DNA from: Primula veris
Lineage: Eukaryota > Streptophyta > Magnoliopsida > Ericales > Primulaceae
Assembly (NCBI GenBank): GCA_963682055.1
Contig: OY821750.1
Coordinates: 31,380,402-31,444,401, forward strand
Direction of reading: 5' to 3'
DNA length: 64,000 nucleotides
Shown: positions 49,262-60,480 of the stretch, piece after piece
How positions within the stretch are numbered: position 1 is the first letter of the stretch
How the letters are laid out: each line of letters starts with the position of its first letter
Translations under genes and position numbers: made by a program
Notes under the pieces: model-generated
What the model was told of the DNA's origin: nothing
Database searches by the model: none
What the model saw: the letters and a program-made list of their open reading frames with translations, nothing else

Positions 49262-49470
49262 TATATCGATCATGTGGACTAGAAAAACAAGCTTAGCTAC
49301 AAGATATCAAATTTGCTTCATTGCTTGTCATCTATATACTCTAGTCTAATCCCTTTCCTTGCATGTTAGTATGTGACAACGTGTATATCGTATGTGAATA
49401 AATGGACTAGAAAAATAAGCTTAGCTACAAGATTTCATATTTAAAGTGTCATCTATATATACTAGTTCAC
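49262..49470. repeat. ~85-bp tandem duplication just upstream of the DRT102-like gene
   Basis: GGACTAGAAAAACAAGCTTA / GCTACAAGATATCA at 49275-49309 recurs as GGACTAGAAAAATAAGCTTA / GCTACAAGATTTCA at 49404-49438. TGTATATCG precedes both and GTCATCTATATA..CTAGT follows both. The offset is about 129 bp. The second copy runs into the first coding exon's leader. Confidence 0.85.
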
Positions 49471-49481
49471 TGGGTTGGTGA

Positions 49482-51234
49482 GTGATAGATGACGATCTGG
49501 GAGCATCAAGAGACCGTCGCCCCCTGAAGATCATAGCAGAGGCAGACTCGCTAGGCGCGAGCTTAAAAGATTCGTTAGTGAGCCACCTCCGGTCCCTGAA
49601 CATCGAAGTGGAAGACCTTCCCACCGACACCTACTACTCCGTCGGCCAACACGTCGGCCGTCTAGTCTCCTCCTCCCCACCAGGTACTGAGGGACGGAGA
49701 CTTAACAGGACAAAGGGGTGCAGTCGCAGACTCACAGTTTACGAAAATGCTATTTTTTCTTTAAGAAAACTTTAAAATAATTAAAAAACAATGTGTTTAA
49801 TTTGCAACCCCTAAGAAAACATTTTATAAGTTGCAAGTCCAGAATGTTAACACTGGCTCCGCTCGTGCAGGTACTACGCGTGGTATCCTAGCATGTGGCA
49901 CCGGAGTTGGGGTCTCCATCTTCGCCAACAAGTTTCCTGGCGTCTATGCTGCCACGTGTCTTAGCCCCGGGGAGGCAAGGAACGCGCGCTCCATCAACGG
50001 GTGCAATGTCCTCGCACTCTCCGGGACGGCCACCTCACCTGACTCTGCAGTTGAGATTGTTGACGCTTGGCTCGATACTCCATTCAAGGCACCCTGCCCT
50101 GTTTCCGAATCCGTGCCATGGCCAGATGACATTGTGTCCTTCCTTGACGGTTCTGTGAAAGAGTTGTCCACAATCGGTTCCCGTCCGGAAGTTGCTGACA
50201 CGACTGCTATTCGTTCCCTGAACGGGTCTCAAGACTTCACTCCCATAGATGTAAGCTAAGCCAACAACTCATAAGTATTAGCATTGGTAGCGTCTTTATA
50301 CAGTCGAGTTTTTCTTAATACAGCCCTAATTTTCTTATTCGGAAATCAAACTCGTAATTCTTAAAACAGAATTGTACTTCCCAAGTACGAGACTTTGACC
50401 TTTTCAAAATTTCCTATTGTTTATCCCAAAAAAAGTATTCATATTTTTGTAAATTGGCTTTATAGCCTATTTAAGTATTTCCTCTAGTTAGACACATGTT
50501 GGTCTATCATTGGCAAGATTATAATGTATCTATTTAAAATTACCTTAAACTCGTCTTAAAATGAACCAAAACAAAAAAAATCATAATATTTATCTTTTAA
50601 CTAGTCATGTGATTTGTTAACTATCGAGAAGCTAATATGCTAACATTTTGTTAAATGATTTAACTTTTTGAATGGTAGGAAAATATACTCTCTTGCTTGG
50701 TTTTGATTTTGTAACTTATATGAAAAATAGTAAAGTTATACTTGAAAAAATTATAGTAAAATTTGGCAGCCTCGTTTATAACTATCTTTTATTGGCTTGA
50801 CTTACATTTATAGAATGATAGTCAATGAATGCTTGTCATTTGAAGATTATGGCTTTTGAGATAAAGAGTTTAGTTTGTCAAATTTTGTTTCAATTCAACA
50901 GGTATTTCCGGGTGGATCGATGAAGATTTTAAGAGAGATGCCAACTTCGGCTATCGTGAGGTTTAAGGCGGGGAGTGTCGAACCTGCTCATCATCACACA
51001 TTTGGGTATGACTTAGTGGTGTTGAAAGGAAGCAAGAGTTTGTGGAACTTGACAAAAAAGGAGAAGCACGTTGTCCGAGTGGGCGATTACATCTTCACAC
51101 CTGCAGGGGATGTTCACCGAGTGAAATATTTTGAGGATACCGAGTTCTTCATAAAGTGGGATGGTCATTGGGATGTTTTGATGGACGAGGACTTTGATAC
51201 TGCCAATGCTGCTATCGATAAAGAGGTCATTTAA
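49482..51234 (+). CDS. DRT102-like RpiB-cupin protein, start codon unclear
   Basis: Plant protein of the DNA-damage-repair/toleration DRT102 type: an RpiB/LacAB sugar-phosphate-isomerase-like domain followed by a cupin. Exons: up to 49683, 49871-50250, 50902-51234, joined at GT-AG sites in frame. The RpiB part has RPLKIIAEADSLGASLKD, VSHLRSLNIEVEDL and CGTGVGVSIFANKFPGVYAA; the cupin has EPAHHHTFGYDLVVLKG, GDYIFTPAGDVHRVKY and FFIKWDGHWDV, with clustered His residues of the metal site. From 49482 it is about 304 residues, near the family size. Oddity: the frame opens at a GTG directly after an in-frame TGA, with no in-frame ATG until the cupin exon; the local ATG at 49489 is in another frame and stops after 12 codons. 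Enzymatic role uncertain. Confidence 0.8.
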
Positions 51235-51996
51235 TTTGGGTTTTTGTGTTACAAGAATACTTATTTTTGTTGTGAAATAAATTCTACGGATGAAGAAACA
51301 AACATAATATATTTCTTCTAGAATATATTTGAATAAATTGCAAACTATATTATTAACAGAATGTAGTATGATACCGAAACGGGAAAAGCTTCAGACGAGG
51401 CAACAGTTAAAACAGTTTTCCTGAACTCTTTATTGAGATCGGAAACGTCTTTTCTCATTTCACGTTTGTCTCAAGTTTGCAAGTAACTCTCTGTAATTGT
51501 TTTCATGATCACGTATCACGTTTTCGGTTCTCATATCACTTCATGTTTCCAGTTTCCATACTGGTAATTATACTTTGAATTAGCAAAAGAACAAAATCGA
51601 CTCTTATGTGCACACGATAACCTGTAATGAATCAGTCAAAACAATGTAAAGTCGGAACCTTTATGGATGCATTTATATTACCCAGAACACGAAAGCTAAT
51701 GTAAATTAGAGCCAACCCGGCAAAAGCTTGCAGATAGAGAAACCAGAGACATAACATAGGTTAAGTTATATGTTTGCTAAGAAAACAAGCTCAGTATTAT
51801 CCAATATTAAGGTAGCTTCTAAACAACATTTTAATTACAGGATTCCGAAGCACACATCAATATACAAAAGCAATATCCTGCAAACAGCAATTGTTGATCA
51901 TCTGCAAATCCACTTCTTTCTCTGCCTCTTGCGCTCTCTCTATAAATATTAAGTACTGTAAACTTAATAATATATCTATAAGACTATAATCACAAC
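51235..51996. other. intergenic between convergent genes
   Basis: The DRT102-like gene (plus) and the RING gene (minus) converge here. The stretch should hold both 3' UTRs; AATAAA-like signals (GAAATAAATTC near 51277) are present. The frame at 51770-51952 is not supported. Confidence 0.5.
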
Positions 51997-54900
51997 CTAA
52001 GGATTAATATTCTCAAGACACAAGGGACACGTAGGGTCCGATTGATCTTCGATGCTTGTTTTCGGTTCTAAACAATCAGCATGATAAACGTGCCCACATA
52101 CTAAAACTGCCACAACCGAGAGATCCTCTATAGCAACGGAATTTTCGAGAATAAAGGGCTTTCTTTTCAATATATCTTTGCATATCCCACATATCATCTT
52201 TGCTGGATTTTTATAAACCAGTTTTGCTGGCAAGGAAGTTGCTACACTCCTCTCAGTCCCACAAAATGATTCATTTAAATTCTCTGGAAATCAAAAACAA
52301 ATCATCAGATTGCATAGTAAATAAATCATTTGCTGGTGACCTGTGCTTAAAAATTATAAAACATGAAACCGTTACTAATGCGTTCTTGCAAAAGTTTCAT
52401 TAAAGCATGAACATCAACACCAGAAACGTGAGTTTTGCAAAGAATTCTATCTTTATCTATAGAAAGAACTATATGGACAAAACAGTCTTGGCATAATTCA
52501 TATTTACCAAGTTCAAAACTCAAAAAAAAAAACACGGAACTTAATAAACTTATAAAACTAGAAAATGAGATCCAAAGGTAAAGTATGAAACTTAAACAAG
52601 AAACAAAAAATGATGATGATCACTGAAAAGCTCAATCATATACTGTTTTTTTCATTGATAACAAAAAAAAAGAGTTTTATGCTCGATTTTCCAGGGAATA
52701 AAAATTAGCCACTTCTTGGGGCCAAAAGAGCCCCTTAAGGTCTAAAAGCGTAAGCTTTTAACTTTCCAGAAAAATGTAACAATTCTTTTTTTACCTTTAC
52801 AACTAAAAGCGAGCTTAGCATCTTGAAGCAAGTTTTTGAAGTTAAAAGTAGAAATATATCATCAAAATCACAAGATGACCTTAGAAAATTCGAATGTAAG
52901 AAGAAACTCCAAACATGTTACAAGGTATTGCAAACATATAGACTACTTTGCGAAACAGAGAAGGAATTGAACATTTGTTAACACCAAAGATATAAACACC
53001 TTCTCATTTCTAAAGGTATGTTCTATCCACTGAAGCCGTAAAGATTGTTTGAATCCAGCTGGTTTGGACAAATGAGTTTTTATTTAAAGAATGTCTTACT
53101 CATCAATTTAGTCAATGATGACATGAGTTTTATGCACCGATAGTGAACTACTACTTATTCAGTCCCGCCAGAGTAGAAAACAATCTTTTACACTAGAAAA
53201 CATTTTTTTACACGGTGGATAGAACCTGTTCTATCTCTCCACTTAATCACAAAGAAGCCCTTCTTGCTATAAAAAAATCAAAAGTATGATATACAACATA
53301 TATGGTTCCGAATTGATGGCACTATATATTTTATTTTCCATACAAAAATGTGTAAGTGCAGGATTAACGGAAAATAGGATATTATTAGTACCTGTACGAT
53401 GTTCAGGAGGAGGAATACTTTGAGTATCATCCTTTAAGTTAGAGAGTTTGTCATCTTGCTTAGTAACATTGCTCAAGGAATTGGGTACTGTACTTTTGTT
53501 AGTTGGTGTTCGCCTAGAGTATACACGGCCATAGCGTCGCGTGCATCTCGACAATGGCACACAACTAAGACTCTGCAATAAAAAGTAGAAAGGATTTAAA
53601 TCATAAACAAATCAAGTTAGAGGAAATGACCAGATAACATTTGCCTCCTCTGGAACAGAGCCGTTAGTAAACATCTAAAACCAACAACTGTTGGACATTT
53701 TTTCACATTCGGTTGGGATAAAAAATTGAAAATGACAACTATACATGCAAAAGGTAAAAGATAAAAAGGGACCTCTTTTGGAACGGTATCATCCTTTGTA
53801 GAAGGGCATGCCAGAGAATCTGCAGTGAAAGTAAAAAAACAAAAAACAGTAAAAAAGAAGAAGAGAGAGAATCAATTTTAAGGGTAGTCTTGATTTTTCG
53901 GTACAACTTCATAATTCTATAGCATGACAGAGGGGGTTTCTCACAACTTGCATATTTTAAGGGGGTTCATAATCACATGATTTCGTATTTACGGAAATAT
54001 ACTCTTTTCAACCTCTAAGACATGCTAATGAATTTAGGTGCTATCAAATCAGTAAACGATTTTTTTTGAAAAGAAATATGAAGCGTCAAGCATTGTATCG
54101 GAGAAGGCAAAGAGGCACATTTAAGTTCAATGTTTTTCTTTTCTTTTTGCAAGTAGATAAGTGTCATCAATGAGTACCAATTTTTTCTAAAAGGTACGAA
54201 TTAGAATTATTTTGTCAAAAGAACCAATCTTCATATACAGAGACAGTAAGAGAAATAATCAAGCAAGAAGCAATGCATCATTGTAATTGTTACTCTCTTT
54301 TTTAATAGAATAGTTGTCCCAACTCAAGAGGCTTCACAGGACAAAGTATCGCCAATTTAATGCAAAAACTGTACTACATAACTGCAATTACCACTATTAA
54401 TGCAGCGATGACAGTGATTAGTTTCTTTGGAAAAGGTAAACAATTAACTAGAGTCCAGAATATCTGATACCACTCATCATTTCTAACCTTTTTTTAAACT
54501 TTTTCGTTCAAGCCAAAAACAGTTGGCCGACACTTTTGGCTTGAATTTAAGTCACGCGTCGGATAATTAAGAGCAATAACTAGCGGTCATTCATGGCATT
54601 TACACCTGTTCTATCTATGTTCTTTTCTTTATCAAAGTAGATAACAAATGGTTTGTTTTCACGCTTTAAATATCACTATCTTTAAGAGTTAAAATTTTGA
54701 TCAGCTAATCGGAACCTCTAAATGGGAAAATGAATCTGCATGGGAAAACATAAATCCATTACAACAATGCAATACTTTGCTAAATAAATAAGATATAAGT
54801 TCTTCATAAAAAAATTTAAAAATTGGCGAGGTTCTTCAGACATTTGTTTATATAAATAGATTTAGTTATACCACTAAAGTTCATAGGCCACTCACACATC

Positions 54901-56930
54901 ACTCATTATGTGGCTTTTCAAATGCAGCTTCTAAAAGTTTTTCCACAGAAGTGGGTGCTATCCCTGTAATTGGCTTATATACAGTAAAATCTGGTTTGAG
55001 AAGCAATTCAGTGTATGACGAAATTTAAAGACAAGTAAAAAAATGAGAACCACCAACATTTGTAATGGTAATATCAACCCCAATAATACAAAAAAACCAC
55101 AAGCGTCTTTAATCAATCACGACTTCCAAGATGATTTTAAATGAAACAGATTTAAAGAAAAAGGTTGGCAATGAGTCAAATGTCAATCACTAACTTTTGG
55201 TTTACCTGCAATTTGCTTTTATCGGGTAAAAAGGAGTGGAAACGGCTAATAAGAATGAATACTAAACTCACCTCTACTTGTATTTACCAAGTCAATATAG
55301 CTACATGTAATTCTAATTCATGATGCATTCAAACTGATAATGTAGTCAAATGTGATTTCTAAATCCTAGTTTAGGATGGCGTAAAATGTTAGAAAATATA
55401 CTTTTTTAAAAAACTTAACAATCCAAAAGCTATAAAAGACATTTTCAGTTTCGTTAGTTTAATTAACATAATTTTAGGGCGTGTCAAAAAAATGATGATG
55501 ATAAGAAATAAATGGTAAGGACATCAAAAAAGGAAGTACTGCAGATGCTGCAAAATACCAGGATTTTTTGTAATCGTCACATCTCAAAGAAGGATCAAAA
55601 CTGTTTCATAAATCATCTTTTAATCCTACGATTTGGGTCAATTACGATTTGACCCACACACTTTAATTTCAACATTTGTGGACCATATATTCTAAAACTC
55701 ATTTTACTTGAAAGTAGTATTGAAAGCAACTAATTTTACTCTCTGTCGAACAAACTTAGTTCTTTCGGATTCAACCTAGAATCTAAAAAACCTAAACATT
55801 TTCAAAGGTAACTTAAGATAATAACAAAAAATAATTACAGAAGGAGCTTATCTTGGTTGCAAGTTCTAAGAAAAAAGGTGGCATTTTGCTTAATCATGAA
55901 AGGGAAATTCTTTCCAACTTAAAAACTCAAACTTTGCAAGTTATATGAAAATTCTAAACACAATGCACCTGAAATTTAAAAAGCCCCAACTTAAAAAATC
56001 TGTAACTAAACTAACCCAACTTAAAAAAACTCAATATTTTCTGATTTCTCTTATTTTCTTTCAATGCCAAGAAGATATTAAAACTAGAAACAATATTCTA
56101 CGAAACAATGAGTTAAAAATAATATCTTTGAGGAAAGGAAAATTCTATCCAACTTAAAAATACAATCTTTACAAGTTTTTTGAAAATTCTAAACACAATG
56201 TACCTTAAGATCAAAAAGTTCCAACTTAAAAAATCTGTAACTAAACTAACTCAATTTAAAAAACTCAATTTTTTTTTGATTTTTGATTTTATTTTCTTCC
56301 AATGCCAAGAAGATATTAAAATTAGAAACAATATTATACCAAACAATGAGTAAACAGAATATCTTTAATCTTTGATCAATCAATTTTACAAACTACCCAC
56401 AAACTGAAACTGATAAATACCCATAAAAAAGCAAAAACCCATCATCAAAATTACATATAAACAAAAACCCATCATCAAAATTACATATAAGCAAAAACCC
56501 ATTATCAAAAATAAATTTGTAAGCAAAAACCCATAATAAAAAAAAATGAAATAAAAAAAGACCCATTATCAAAAATATAAATAAGCAAAAACCAATTATC
56601 AATCAATTTTACAAACTACCCACAAACTGAAACTGATAAATACCCATAAAAAAAGCAAAAACCTATCATCAAAATTACATATAAGCAAAAACCCATTATC
56701 AAAAATAAATATGTAAGCAAAAACCCATAATAAAAAAAAATGAAATAAACAAGACCCATTATCAAAAATATAAATAAACAAAAACCAATTATCAAAAATA
56801 TATAAATAAACAAAAACCCATTATTAAAAAATATATATGAGCAAAAACCCAAATCGAAAAACTCAAAAGTGAAGGTACCTGTGAGAAGATGAGAATCTTT
56901 TTCATCATCACATCGCTTTCTTTTCCCCAT
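51997..56930 (-). CDS. small RING-H2 zinc-finger protein
   Basis: A probable E3 ubiquitin ligase or RING adaptor of unknown target. Exons: 56930-56879, 53819-53773, 53572-53392 and 52283-51997 (567 nt, 188 residues), all joins in frame with good splice sites (CTCACAG/GTACC, CTGCAG/ATTC, TATTGCAG/AGTC, CGTACAG/GTACT, TTTCCAG/AGAA). The start MGKRKRCDDEKD contains a basic KRKR that could act in nuclear targeting. The middle is polar and low in order (RRTPTNKSTVPNSLSN). The C-terminal RING is MICGICKDIL..VLVCGHVYHADCLE..DPTCPLC, the C-x2-C / C-x-H-x3-H-x2-C / C-x2-C pattern, with a long 28-residue first loop. It ends LENINP shortly after the last Cys pair. I do not recognise a named orthologue. 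Intron 1 is long and repeat-filled. Confidence 0.85.
55895..56352. repeat. two tandem copies of a ~235-bp unit in the RING gene's first intron
   Basis: AAATTCTNTCCAACTTAAAAA, GAAAATTCTAAACACAATG, CAACTTAAAAAATCTGTAAC and CAATGCCAAGAAGATATTAA each occur twice, about 235 bp apart (for example at about 55948 and 56183). The copies are well preserved, so the duplication is fairly young. Confidence 0.85.
56383..56850. repeat. nested repeats: ~227-bp duplication of ~29-bp units
   Basis: The unit GCAAAAACCCAT(A/T)ATCAAAA plus a short AT spacer recurs a dozen or more times. A longer block starting TCAATTTTACAAACTACCCA and AAACTGAAACTGATAAATAC occurs at about 56381 and again at 56608. It ends just before the RING gene's first exon. 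The hydrophobic Phe/Leu/Ile frames on the minus strand are repeat translations. Confidence 0.9.
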
Positions 56931-59720
56931 TTTTAGAATATGTATATATATATGTATATTTATGAGATTGGTTTATTTATTTAATTGGAAAATATGTAAT
57001 CTTGATCATATATAAGATGGAATGAGATGAAATTATGTTTTATGTTATGTATATATGTACGAGGTTAAGTTAATACTAAAAAATACTATATGTAAGTAAA
57101 TAATTGTACTTCTTTCTTGTAATAATAATAAAGTTACTTTTTTGACAAAGATGGAACAGAATTTGTTTGGTTTTAAAAAAAAATTATACAATAATCTAAT
57201 CTAAAAAATGGTATACCAAAAGTATGGTATATCGACTTTTTCGGCTGATATGGTTCGGTTTTTCGTTTTATACCGAAATATTATTATTATTAAAATACAA
57301 TTTTTGTTAATAATAAAATAGCAAAAAAAAATTGTAAAAAGTAAAATGGGTACAAATATTATTATATTTGTTATATTTATCGTGAACTTTGTTAAAATAG
57401 TAAACAATTATAAAATAAGATTTTTTTTAAAACATTAGATAATAAAATGGAGAAACACGAAATTATTGTATTTGACTTCGTAAATGGAAAAATAAGTCGC
57501 ATGAAAAATTAAATTAAACTAAACTATAATATAATTTATTTGTAATTTATGAATAAGTGTAAATTTATATATATTTTATAATTTTAATATTTGGTTCGGT
57601 TCGGTATTATACCAAACATACGAAATGGATACCGAAACCGAACCGACTTTTAAAGTTTGGTTCGGTTATATCGTACCGAAAAGTCAGCATACCGAAGTTT
57701 CGATACCAACTCGTTTGGTTCGATTCAAAAATCGATCGGTTGTTACTCCTATGTAATAACAGTAATAATGACTTGCAAGTGTTTTTTGTTTGTACAGATA
57801 TGTTCTAAAAAAGTTAAGGCACTAAAACATAGTATTATTTTGAAGTATTAGTTTCGAAAAAGTAAAAAAACAAAAAGATCTTTATTCATTGTCAATATTA
57901 AATATTTGACACAATAAAATTTGAGGGTAGTCAATATAATATCACATTATCCCAGGGTTTTAAAAAGTCGTTAGGCGGACTAAAGGCGAGAAATAGGATC
58001 TCGAGGACTAAGTGAATAGGCGAGCGAGGCTAGGCATAAAACCGTGTTTTAACATGGGTTATTCGAATTTTCGTTTGATTTAGAAGTATGTTGTAAATAT
58101 AATTAACAAGATATATTAACCATTTATATATTGTTAATTTATCAATATATTACCAATATTAAAACAAAAAAGCATGACAACGTCGAATATAAGCCTACGA
58201 AAAGACAACGATGTATCGAAAGGTAAATTTGGAGTGCAAATCTTGATTTATGATTAACATGATTTTTGGAGTAAGCATTTATAATAAATTTAAGTATTTC
58301 ACGTATCGATTGACCCGTTTCATCATGGTTGGATTCATGTTAATGTGATTTGTATTATAATCTCAACCCCAAATCGTGCGTAAGCGGAGCAAAGAGGAAC
58401 TTTTGAAATAGTGCATTATGCATATCAATATGTTGTGTATATATCTGCCCTAAAACATATGAAATACAATTAAGAACAATTACGATCCATTTCAAAAGTG
58501 TGTATCATCACTAAGCTAAATATATTGTCAGTCGTTCATGATATGAGAATTCGTTTATTTTAAGAAATTGAATATCGATGAATTCGTTTATTTTAAGAAA
58601 TTGAATATCGATAAACGCTGATTATATTTTCTTCTCTTGTTAGGGATGATAAGCCTATATTTAAGTATTCACATTATTCCTAAAATCATAAAAGCTATCA
58701 CAATATAAAAACTATTTTAAGCAACCATTTGATTTGTCATTGTTATAAAAGATTCATCTTTCAATTTTAAAAAATATACACCGAAGAATACATTTATGAT
58801 TAGAGTCACCGTACCGAGGAATCGTTATTCTTAGTGAAATATGCCACAAACACGAGAAAAGTGCAGAATAGCGGTCCACCATCATGTCGATGAAGCGCCA
58901 AACATATCTGCTAATTGCAATAAAATATGAGGACAAAAATGTTACTCTTGGAGCAACTCAGATAAATTTTTTTATGTTACATCATTAGGTATTTGATTAA
59001 CAATATTATCAGAACGGGATGCGAACTGAGGCACACTTCATGCCCAAAAAAAACAGGCGATAGAGCTACTGAAACCAATTTCTCATGTTTCACATCTCCA
59101 AGCATGTGAGATTTAAATCCCAATCATGAAGTCGCGACTTTATTTATGTCAAACCTATAATTATTCTAGCTTTTTAAGTTTTAATATATGCGATAAATAT
59201 AGGTAAACTATTGCTTATCTTTAATTTTCTTCAATATCTCAATTTTAGAGGTCTAATTCGTGTGAAGTAGTGTGATCTTATTAATACAGTCAGTTGGGAA
59301 GTTATTTTAGAACAAAACGGAGTCAAGTTTCAATATAAAGAAAGTAAGCACAACAAAGTAGTGACAATAATTTATATGTCGTGTTAAAGGACATAACATT
59401 GGGTTATGAGATAACAAGTCTGTCAACAAAAATTAAAATGGTCATCACTTGTTCATTTGTAAGGCTTGCTTTAATTTTTTTTTTTCTAAAAATACATAAT
59501 TAGTAAATATTTAATTCACAGAGGATTGAGGTTTTAGTCTTATAATTTTCAAATGAACTTGACTTTTTTCATATATTCTGCAGGGGTGGTCAAGTTAAAG
59601 TTTTTTATTTATTTTTTTACCAATTTTTATTAAGAGATTATTGTTTAATGCCTGTTCAATAGCTTTGTGAATGAGATGATATTGTCTCCGGAAAAAAATA
59701 GGTTTAGTGTACTGTAATGT
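56931..59720. other. intergenic with worn repeats
   Basis: At 57237-57740 GGTTCGGTTTTTCG, GGTTCGGTTCGGTATTATACC and ACCGAAACCGAACCGAC suggest another decayed GGTTCGG-type element with opposed ends. At 58546-58612 a 33-bp direct duplication occurs (GAATTCGTTTATTTTAAGAA, then ATTGAATATCGAT). No gene is supported; most frames are short and AT-rich. Confidence 0.5.
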
Positions 59721-59725
59721 ATTAA

Positions 59726-60029
59726 CAGTGTTTAACGATCTAGGTACTTTACTATCAATTTTAACAATTAAAGCAACAAACTACGAAATTTGTCACAATT
59801 GAGGACATATTGTTAAACAGAATGATGAAATTGCATTCATGTTCTCTTGCCTACCAAATGATGAGTGCAATTCTATCAACATACGTCAAAAATATATCCA
59901 AAATGTGAGATATAATGACTGCAATTTCGTCGATTTATGCTGTTACTCCCTTGATTAGACGAAATTTCGTAGTTCGGTACCCCAATTGTTAAAATTGATA
60001 GTCTAGTATATAAATCGTTAACCACCGTA
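59726..60029. mobile_element. fold-back MITE, ~300 bp
   Basis: The left arm (TTTAACGATCTAGG, ACTATCAATTTTAACAATT, CAAACTACGAAATTT) is mirrored by the right arm (AAATTTCGTAGTTCGG, AATTGTTAAAATTGATAGT, AAATCGTTAACCACC). The arms are about 70 bp. There is no coding capacity and the target duplication is not clear. Confidence 0.7.
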
Positions 60030-60480
60030 CTATTTTGGTTTTGTATGGTTTATACTGATTTTTTTTTCCGGTAGTTGAAATAGGTTTTATTAATGTAGTT
60101 CTTCCTAATTAACTATAATGAATTTTATTTCAGCAAAGAGTTACCCATTGGTAATGGCATTGGCTTTTGGGAAATGTAAATTATTCTATATTACTGATTT
60201 ATATTATGAAGCTAATTTTGTACACTGTCGGATTATAAACTTATTATTTTTGTTAATGATGTAAAAGTGTTTTTTCTCCGGAAACAACATAAATGAATTG
60301 TTGCACTTCACACCCGCATTCAGAATTTTTTTCCGCAAGGAATTTTATTAAACGAAACAAGAGAAAATTAAGAATACATACGGAAACTTGGTCTTTTCAA
60401 GTAATCGGTCTAGAATATGGTTTCCCTAAGAAAATTCTTAGCTTTCGCACTGCGGCATGGGAACTCAAAACATGAAAAGT

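Noticed and set aside
52347..52535. A 62-codon minus-strand frame between RING exons 3 and 4
   Set aside because: It lies wholly within intron 52284-53391, has no splice support and would break the exon 3 to 4 join, which is in frame without it.
52714..52735. GGGGC/GCCCC stem-loop as a terminator-like structure
   Set aside because: It is a short chance palindrome inside a plant intron; intrinsic terminators of this type are not expected in nuclear pol II genes.
56393..56930. Hydrophobic Phe/Leu/Ile-rich minus-strand frames suggesting a membrane protein
   Set aside because: They are translations of the ~29-bp tandem repeats in the RING gene's first intron; only the first 52 bases of the frame are exon.
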